Shown piece by piece: positions 55,631 to 64,000 of a stretch of DNA of 64,000 nt. A model generated the notes under the pieces. The model saw nothing but the letters and a program-made list of their open reading frames with translations, had not been told where the DNA came from and ran no database searches. A program made the translations under genes and the position numbers. This stretch comes from Hericium rajendrae (Eukaryota; Basidiomycota; Agaricomycetes; Russulales; Hericiaceae), in the NCBI GenBank assembly GCA_033439255.1, contig JAVRDV010000016.1, forward strand, positions 434,001 to 498,000, written 5' to 3'. How positions within the stretch are numbered: position 1 is the first letter of the stretch; every line of letters starts with the position of its first letter.

Positions 55631-58600
55631 CTATTCCAGCGATCGCCGACCGAGGAGTTTCGTGATCTCTGTGTGTTCAGACAACCACTCAGGGAACGTC
55701 CGTTCCGACGTGACATCCTCTGTATGCTCTATCAGGTAATTTGCGAACACGATCAGAGTTCCGTATCGATATCTGCAAGAAAATTAGTGGCGGCAGTGAT
55801 GGGAGTGAAGCACGCACAAGTAATTGACGGCTAGATTGAACAACTTCTTATGCTTCAAGGAACCTTTTCACAAGCTTCAACTTTGAGTTTATTGCTGATA
55901 GCATAACAATGAGTCAACAGGAAAGGACTACAGATGATGTCACTTGCTCGTATATCGCCTTGCGCAGGTTTTGGACGTCTTGCATGAGGTCAACGGCGCG
56001 GTCAGTCAGGCGCTTTGCGACTTTCCCATGGGACAGGACCCCAACGAGCTGCAGAATAATTTTGTACTCCCCTGTTCATTCTGGACGGTGAGCAAAGATC
56101 CACATCCTCAACACACAATCATACCTTGCAAGTATGCCTCTTCCTCCGAAGGACCGTCAATGTAGTCGTACTCTATCAAATTTTCGTGTACAGGGCTATC
56201 CAGGTCATCGTGTTTTTCCAGTTCATGGTCGTGGCTATCAAGCAGGCTGTGACCATGCCAGTCGTGGTCCTCCCTCGCCCCATTTGACAGTTGAAGATGA
56301 AATCACCCGCAGCTGCGTACGAGGAGCGGACGCGCTCGAGGAGTTGGGACAGAGCCGCAGGAAGCGGCGCTTGTTCGTCGGTCTGGAGGATACAGAATAA
56401 GGATAAGAAAAGAAGAACAGTGCAATCCGATGCTTACGATCGCGACACGATCATAGTCAATCTATTGTAGAAAATGGGTGAGTTCGATTGGCAAGTAAAA
56501 CGGGGTGAATGCACCAACCTTGAAGCCTTCCTCCGCCATTAAATTGAACACGTCTCGAGGAGTCATGATGTCTTTCTCGGCGACAGTCTCCCACAAAGGT
56601 ACAATCGAGAAAACGTTGGGTCTCTCTTCAACTTCGTCGTGCAGAAGAACCCGGCCACCATGGAGTTTGAGCTCTCGCAAGACATCGCGCTTAAAATTTT
56701 CTTCCATCGCCTCCACCACCGAGGTGGTTACACCCGTAGCCCTGATTGACAATATCAGTCGCGGCCGGTGATTCACAGATCGAATAATGCTTACTCGACG
56801 TTCTCCAGTGGACGATTGACCAAGCGCAGAACATGCGGGCGTCCAGCAATGTAGATCACAGGTTCCTGAAGGACCCGTGTAAGTATATGGATCATGATAC
56901 ATCGAGACCGACGTGTGCTTACCTCGCGCAGTGAAGTCCACACGGCAGTGTTGGTGCCATCAGGCCCAGCATTTACTCTGATCAATGCTGTACGCAAGCT
57001 AAATTGTTAGGAACGTTAGCGCACGTCTTATCGAGGCTTTCGATGACACTCACCCCTGCACTGTTGGCATGCCACTGATTCATGAATTAGATTAACACAT
57101 TGTTCGCCATAATGAACAGACAGACTAACCTCCCGGACACCCATCTGCTGCTGACATCCTTCGGGACGAAGTCAATGCCATCGGACGGCGATACCGGATC
57201 TCCAGATGAAATAAGCTTCAACACCAGCGGCACTCGTCGGAAATTTGGTGAGCCTTCGATCCGTCTGATAGGTTTGGAGAGTTCAGAATTGGTAATTGAC
57301 TCGACATAACATGACGAAAACGCACTCAGGGAGGGTCAACTTCTGCAGGTTGGAGAAGAAATCGCTCTTGAGAATGGTGGAAGCAGACAAGATGGTTCCC
57401 GAACGGTTCGCGACGATGTTTGTGACTTCGTCGGGTGATGCCACGCCATCGGCCGTATCAAGGCGATTCAGAGGTTCCATTGCGGCCATGCCGTCGGCCA
57501 CTAATTCTTTCTCAAAAGTCTTCAATACTAAGCAGTAACTTGTCGGTGAAACTTTCCCCTAGTGGATACGACACGATCACCCACCAGGCATCTTTTCTAC
57601 GAAAGACTCAAAGCTAGGGAATGTCTTCATCGTATCTGGTTCTGTGGACTGAAGGTACGCCTGGAAGATGATGAGTTGCAAGTACCGTCTAAGATATTGT
57701 AGACCTAGGACAAATTTCAGTTAGACAGAAAACACAACCCGATGATATTCAAACCTCTCTGGATATATGAGCGCTTTGTGCGTTCATCGGATGCCTGCTC
57801 TGCCTTTGTGCGCGCCTCCTCAATCGAGTCTCGTAGATTGAAAACCTCACCAGACAAATCGATGGCTTCGTCGACGACATTCTTGACAGTGGGCCCCTTG
57901 CGGATCACCCGAAGGATATCTGGACGAAGGTCATTCAGAATGACCCTTGGCAGACCAGAACGATGACGATGATGATGAACGTACTATTGACCACCTGATA
58001 CGATTGCCTGCGGGCCGGAAGATGGGCCAATGACTCCATGGACGGTAGAGCAGACGATGGAAGAGAGCGATCCCCCATTTTGGGTGTACGGCTGGACTGA
58101 AGCCATTGCTCGATCAAAATCAGGATGATCTGGAGTTTCGTCAGCAGTGATCCCAACCTTGTATCTTGGAACCCTCACCGAAGCCAGAGTACTCCTTCCA
58201 CGACCTAGCTGGTCGTTCAAAACAATCGGCGTGTATCTATCGGTATTCAAGACGGTATCGATGAGCGCATTGAGATCTGTGAAGTCCGCCGGCCGCTCTG
58301 AGGTTATGGGTATGCGGATATACTGCAGTGTGACACCGTCGCCGAGGTCCTTGCGCGAAGTCATGACATCCTTTAGGACAGCGACGTCGCTGGGTCGCAC
58401 TTCTTCCCATACGGGTACAACAGAGCCATCGGGAGTCTCGGTGTGCAGCAGAAGCCTAATAAAGATTCATTATTTTATTGTCCACATTGGAACAACGCAG
58501 CTCGAACACGCACTTGCCGCCGAAGTTCTGTACTCCGAAAGGACGTCGCCTTTGAGTCTGTCCTCTAAGATCTCCAACCTTGCGGGGGAAATACCGCCGT

Positions 58601-61600
58601 AATCTGAAATCATGTATGAGCTATTCTGCAATTGCATAATGGCAGATTAAATGCCGACGTTACCTTTCATATTCCGGAGAGAGAACCGCTCTCTCCTCAA
58701 GCAGTAAGGCGCGCCATTGACATACACAATGGGCTCCTCTCTCAACGTGATCCACACAACACGGTCTGTTCCCGGATGCGCCTTTCTCACACGTGCAACT
58801 ACCTCGTCGATGGCCTCTTCTGTCGGCTGGCCCAAAGCATAAATCCTCGTTCCAGGGATGTTGCGGAAATTGATGGCGCCACGGACGCCGTTCTCGACAT
58901 GGTGAGATTCGCTGAGCCATTGGTCTGACTTGAGAAGGGTGCTATGCAGGTTGTATGTCAGATGACGTGCGGGCAAGGACAGAAGGGTAGCAAACTCACG
59001 ACTCCCGCAAGATGATACCACTTCGATTCTAACGACGACTCAGATCAACCTAGTCGATGTGGAAAAGAAAGCGGACCTTGACGACGTGATCAGAATACTC
59101 GTCACCGAGGACTTGCCCTCCCGAGATTGCCAAATCGTTCTTCTGGCCTCTCACAAGAGCGCGCTCCTCCGAGCCCGACTTAGATAACAGCGAAAGATCG
59201 TTGACAGGCGCGAACACGTTCAGGCGGGAACCGTGGGATTTGCGGAGGAACATCACTTGGCTGATACAATTCGTCAGCAGTAGTCATTTGATTCTCTCGA
59301 CGCACTTACTTCCAGATCTCCGTCCTAGCCTATGCTAATCCATCAGAGCGTCTCTTACACAGTACTGCTTTTCGCAAACGTACTTTGAGCCAGTTTGAGA
59401 AGCTTTCGCTGAAGTCATCTTGCGACTCAACATAGCTCATGAAGGTGATCATGAAGAAGCTGCCGGCGACTCAAAGGGTCAGCCAGGCCTCACCTTCGCG
59501 TAGACACACGACGCACTATTTCTCGAGGGATTTAACAGCCTTCTGGAGTGATTCTTCACGATTCGATTCATCCAACGTAGTGAGGGAATAGTGTATTCTG
59601 TGAATTAAGATGTCTTCTCGTAGATTGACAACATGATCGCCTAGGAGAGCCAGAATCAGCGTTTTAAAGCAGAGGAATGGTGCGGAGAGACGTTACAAGC
59701 ATCGATGATACTGTCCACTAGCTTCTTCGCCTTGAGGCCATGATCCAAACATCCCAACAAGCTCAATATGATTCCGTAATTGCCCATATGAGCCTTGCGT
59801 AAATTGTCGAGCAAGGCCGGCTGGTTCAGCAAGAGCTCGATTACGTTTTTGGATGAACTTTTCGGAAGACCTATTGAATCGAGTTAAGTGTACAAAATGT
59901 GACAATGTGGATATGGATGTACATTGTTGAAGGATGTATGTTAATCGTAGTAAGGATTTGTTCATGTCCTGTTGTGCACTAGCTTGTTCGAGGGCCTGCA
60001 GAACCTTGGCTTCGCTCGGCATACGGCGCGACAAGGAGGACTGATCTTGATATTAGTTACCACACAACTTCTTGTGGGGAAAACCTTACATTCGTGTTTC
60101 CGTTAGGCTGCAACCACAGGGTAAGCTGCTGGAATGGGAAACGAGTATGAACTACCTTACAGTAGCAGCGCCACTCGGCGAATCCTGACCTGACAGTGAC
60201 GGTGTAACCAGGCCCTTCATGGCATACGGGTCCTCCATGCCGCGCAGGATCAATTGCCGTCGTCGAACCAAACAAGCTGCTACCATGGCAAAGGTAGTGC
60301 GCACAGCGCCCATGCCACAAGAAAACACTACTGCAGTCTGGACCGGGTCAGTACCTCTGATGACATCCAGGTAGGCGTCTAGATAGTTATCCTGTGACGC
60401 ATTAGATAGGGTAACATTCGAAGCCAGTAAGCGGTACCTCGATTGGACGGTCAGGAGAAACTGGGATTCTAGGTGAAGTCAGTCCTGCCGTGCTTAGAAA
60501 GCCAAGAAGAATGGACCGACCGATGGTACTGCAGCAAACGTCATTAGATATTTCGAAAATGACGCTAGGACAGGACCAAAAACGCACCTCGACGTGCCAG
60601 CCTTCGTTCCTCATGTGCTCCCACAGCTCCCTCGATGTTTTCACGTTATTTGTATCCACGGCTGTCCAGGTCGGTAGAATGGCACCATCTCCATCTTGGA
60701 CAGCTACTCGTGTTCATATAGTATTTAATCCAAATTGACTGACAGATGACGGCGGAGCACTCACCGATTTCGTTGTGCGTTAAAAGCAACCCCCCATACC
60801 TGCAGATGGTCGGTAACTTGCTTTCGAATCAAATAGATATCTTACTTGGCAGCTTCCGTCAGGATATCGTGTTTGAGCCTCTTCTCAATATTTTCCAGGT
60901 TCTCGGCGCGATCTGACATGTGCAAGGTCTTCCGTGGTTCCGATGCATCTCGCAAGATGAACGACCGGCCAGATATGTAGACTACAGTGCCGGATCAAGA
61001 ACGTCGCACCAAAAGCACAATTGACCCTGCGTACCGATTGGCTCCTCGCGGGTGGAGAACCAGACAACGTGCGAAGGATTGGGAGAATTAGGTCTAGCTC
61101 TCAGAACGGAGAGAATGGCCCTAAGGCCTTGGGAACGCGGCTGCGCGACGCCGAAGACATTCAAGTTGCCTTGACGAGGGGCTCTGAAATTCGGGGCACC
61201 ATGAACATTGAGGTCAAGATCAAGGGCACGACCTATGACAAAAATTAGCATCGCTCAGCATGATCAAGGCATGGACATGTGCACCAGAAGGATAGTGATC
61301 GGTTTTCAAGATAAATCCTCTTGACAGCACGCTTCCCGTCCTCGTCTTGACGATGGACGGACCGGCTCGCTGAAGCTGGGGCATTAAGTCCAGCCTCATC
61401 GCACCTGATTCATCCGCTGCCATATATTGGAACCCTGGCGCACTTGGCTGCCTCTGGGGTATAGGGTTTCCAGCAAGCGGGGAAGCAGTACCGCGACCAG
61501 GTGCAGAGGCCGATGCGACAACCGGCACTGTAGAAGCTGGGTAGTTGTTTAGGAAATTCCCGTCATCTTGTTCTTTTCCTGTTTCTGCAATGTTCGCGGT

Positions 61601-61687
61601 ATTATTGAGGGGTGGATCCATATATTGTTGAGAGGAAGATGAGGGATAGATATAGGACACGGCCCCAACGCGACTCGAGCGTGTCAT
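55631..61687 (-). CDS. Paladin-like protein with three PTP-like phytase (inositol hexakisphosphate) domains
   Basis: A large multi-exon gene, about 1400 residues. After a Ser/Pro/Gln-rich leader comes SIVKTRTGSVLSRGFILKTDHYPSG and three repeats. Each repeat carries a REEP-I/V-VY-I/V-x-G block (STREEPI, TLREEPIVYVNGAPYCLR, REEPVIYIAGRPHVLR), a D-V/I-L-x-E block and a P-loop. Loop 1 is FSCGMGAVRTTFAMVAACLV (C-x5-R intact). Loop 2 is LNDQLGRGRSTLASV, where Asp stands at the cysteine position. Loop 3 is FNCQMGRGRTTTGMVTACLI (intact). The family is related to cysteine phosphatases acting on inositol phosphates; animal paladin is largely a pseudophosphatase. The C-terminus reads YGTLIVFANYLIEH, EWLSEHTEITKLLGRRSLE, stop 55631-55633. 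Start 61687 is the first ATG before the leader; a later start is possible. Divergent from the glycosyltransferase gene. Confidence 0.83.
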
Positions 61688-62123
61688 GAAAGTGCGCCAG
61701 CCTTCGATCTCAGATCCATCGGGAACCGCGAGGGCGAGCTCCTGCGGGCGCCTACCCGATGCGCCCCGGTGTCTGGTATCTCGTCGGAAACGACTTGTTC
61801 GACAACCACCACATCGACGCGTAACATATCTTCGGTATTTTTCAATATCTTTTCATTAGTATCTCACAGTTCTGTTACGTGTTAGACTTCAAGCTATTCG
61901 TAGGGCTTTGGGCACGATACCTAGGTTTGCTAGCAAACGTCACAGGGCACAGTATGTCCGAGCTGATGTCCACTTTGCAGGATTGATACCGAAGTGGAAA
62001 AAGAACGACCGACTCAGAAGCACTGGCAATCGCTTCCTTGATCCTCCGATCTTTGACCGTTATCGCCTCCGACCATCTTCACCTCAGCGGATCCTTTTAC
62101 GAACGTTTCCGCCTCAGGTAGGT
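61688..62123. other. Divergent promoter region, paladin-like / glycosyltransferase genes
   Basis: About 435 bases between two divergent starts. The open frame 61908-62306 overlaps the true start exon in another frame and is unsupported. Confidence 0.45.
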
Positions 62124-64000
62124 ATGCCCGAGCTTTGCTTTGCCTATTACTGTTCAGGACATGGTGAGCATATTTTTGAGCTGTCTATCATCTTTTACTT
62201 GACTTTTGGTAGGGTACGGACACGCGACACGTGTTTCGGCCTTCGCTTCTCATCTTCTCTCGTTGAACCCACGTCCTTCTGTCCACATCGTATCTTCTGC
62301 ACCTAGCCACATATTTTCGGATAGTATCGCTCTGGGAGCATTATATCGCTATGCGGAAATTGATCCAGTCATTGTGCAACCCTTAGCGTAAGCTTTTTCG
62401 CTAGTAATCTCTTTGAGCTATTCTAATAAATCTTAGATATCGGGTGGACCGACAGAGGAGTTTGGATGTTTTGCAATCTTTCGTGGACCACAAGGATGTT
62501 AAGGTAATTGAAGAAGCTCAATGGCTCAAGAACATGAACGTAGATTGCGTCCTGAGCGACGCGGCCTTCCTTGCATTGTAACTTTTGTCATGCTCAATTT
62601 TGACCACTTACAAATATCTATTCCGCCAGCTTGGCAGCAAATAGAGCAAGCATACCCTCAATCTTAATCACGAACTTTACATTCGATTCTGTCTACAGCT
62701 ACCTCTCTGCTGCCTTCATAGACCAATCTCGGCCCCATCATACCCTCCTAGACGCCGCTTCTGGCCTCCATCATGTATCGGAACCAATTCAATCAGATGT
62801 ACCATTATCTGAAGAACCCCTCAACTCGCTAGTAAGGCAGTTACACGATGGCTATCGACATGCAGACATGTTACTGCGGCTTCCAGGCGCAGTCCCGATT
62901 CCTTCGTTCCCGCGAGAACCACCTTTGCCCTCTCCACAATGGATTCATCCCATTTCGAAGACATTTATATCTTCAATTATTACCCATCTGACACAGAATA
63001 TCGACACTCTGGATTTGTATCCTTCACTTCCGTTCGCGTCGACACACCCCAGTGCTGAAGAAATATCTCTCAAACCACTTCCTCGAAGAGCACACGCAGC
63101 CCCGCTCCTTGTACGCCACGCAAATCCAGAAGTCTACACCCAAACTGGCCGCTCCAGATTTCTTTCAAGTTTGGGCGTGCCGGTGAACCAGCACGATCCC
63201 GCGACGACCAAGATTCTAGTAGTCTCATTCGGCGGCCAAATCATTCACAGGCCGAGCCGAGCCGGAGCCGGAGCGCTTCACGTCCGGGCACTCCTCAATC
63301 CAATGTTGCGTGCTCGCTCCCGGAGAACAACCTTTCCGGTCAACTGCACCAGTCTCTGACCGCCCTCGCATCTTCCAAGAACCAGCGTCGGCCGTGGAAG
63401 ACGCCGCCCCCGCTTTCGACTCCCTCACATATTCACATTCCAGGTGCTCCCGCGCCCGCTTTGAAGAGCCCTGCGACGGCCCGCCTGCCCGAATTCAACA
63501 CCGCTCCGCCCACACCGCCCGTAGTGTTTGATGGGGCGCCACGCGACGGCGTGCTGGACGTCGGAGATCAGTTCCTGCCAAATGAGTCGTGGATTGCTGT
63601 GGTCTGCGGCGTTTCCGACTCAAAAGAATGGCGTTCGCGCAGCCGGACTCCCGACGCATCGGATGTGATGAACTCTGTTGTAACTGTGGACGCGGGCGAT
63701 GACAATGAAGAAGATGACCTTCCTGAGCGGTTCTACATCGCCCCGAAGGATGTGTACATGCCTGACCTGATGGCCGTGGGAGATGTCCTTCTCGGCAAGC
63801 TCGTATGTTTTCTCTGAGATTCGAGCTTGAGATTTAGGATGTTCACCTTAGCTGTTGGTATAGGGATATGGGACGGTGTCGGAGTGCGTCGAGTCCTGTA
63901 CACCTTTCGTATACGGTATGTTTGTCCTTTCAATCCAGACGTGCATGAGGGCTGATGGCCAATCAGTATCACGACCCTTGTTCATTGAAGAACATGGCCT
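62124..64000 (+). CDS. L-arabinokinase-like glycosyltransferase (5' part; continues beyond window)
   Basis: Start exon MPELCFAYYCSGHG joins YGHATRVSAFASHLLSL across a GTGAGC...GGTAG intron, giving the family motif GHGYGHATR. Then PSVHIVSSAPSHIF, YRYAEIDPVIVQPLA, QRSLDVLQSF, VDCVLSDAAFLA, IPSILITNFTFDSVYSYL, YRHADMLLRLPGAVPIP and KILVVSFGGQII, a nucleotide-sugar glycosyltransferase core like the N-terminal half of L-arabinokinase. After this a Ser/Pro/Arg-rich insert (SRPGTPQS, PWKTPPPL) leads to NESWIAVVCGVSD, FYIAPKDVYMPDLMAVGDVLLGKL and, after introns, GYGTVSECVE-TPFVYVSR. Odd: between QIIHRPS and the SRSRSAS run the frame slips by one base in a GAGCCG repeat near 63252 with no intron to explain it. 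A missing G there would restore it. The C-terminal half is outside the window, so kinase presence cannot be judged. Confidence 0.72.

Noticed and set aside
1-64000. Transposons, LTR elements, CRISPR arrays, rRNA genes or viral remnants
   Set aside because: No reverse transcriptase, transposase, integrase or capsid motif and no terminal repeats or spaced repeat arrays were seen by eye. Short degenerate elements could be missed.

Overview
The window is nuclear DNA of a basidiomycete fungus, most likely a mushroom- or polypore-forming Agaricomycete. Genes are tightly packed on both strands and cut by many introns of about 45-70 bases. Several exons are only 7-18 bases long. Gene families fit this group: a DUF917/hydantoinase fusion, an Atm1 exporter, a paladin-like phosphatase, an areA GATA-like protein, a PL4 lyase and arrays of MDR oxidoreductases. 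I found no rRNA, CRISPR array or transposon with coding capacity.

Layout. 1-590 is the end of a probable Zn2Cys6 regulator, followed by galactokinase (1088-3119). 3238-8345 holds two tandem, broken acid-sphingomyelinase-like genes on the minus strand. 8880-18792 holds a large LRR protein, ribosomal protein S10, glucosamine-6-phosphate deaminase and the hydantoinase/DUF917 protein. 18960-25823 holds the mitochondrial Atm1 exporter and, divergently, an OPT-family transporter. 26452-32357 holds the GATA-like regulator and an Sfp1-like zinc-finger factor, both on the minus strand. 33648-36833 is a rhamnogalacturonan lyase, followed by an intron-bearing tRNA-Leu(CAA) and an aromatic aminotransferase. 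An Hsp20-like gene lies at 41218-41901. 42579-54898 is the most accessory part: four related MDR oxidoreductases (A-D) interleaved with an arylamine N-acetyltransferase and followed by an SDR epimerase-like gene. 55631-61687 is a three-domain paladin-like gene. 62124 to the end is the 5' part of an arabinokinase-like glycosyltransferase.

How the genes may work together. Galactokinase and the rhamnogalacturonan lyase both fit use of plant pectin and galactose. The deaminase fits amino-sugar use. The MDR/NAT/SDR block looks like a detoxification or specialised-metabolism locus (inference). Most other genes are housekeeping.

Caution on quality. Several otherwise well-kept genes carry a one-base loss, usually inside a run of identical bases. 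This could be decay or base-calling error. The sphingomyelinase copies have clearer lesions, including a missing catalytic middle and a nonsense codon. All exon structures were read by eye from GT-AG or GC-AG sites and family conservation.
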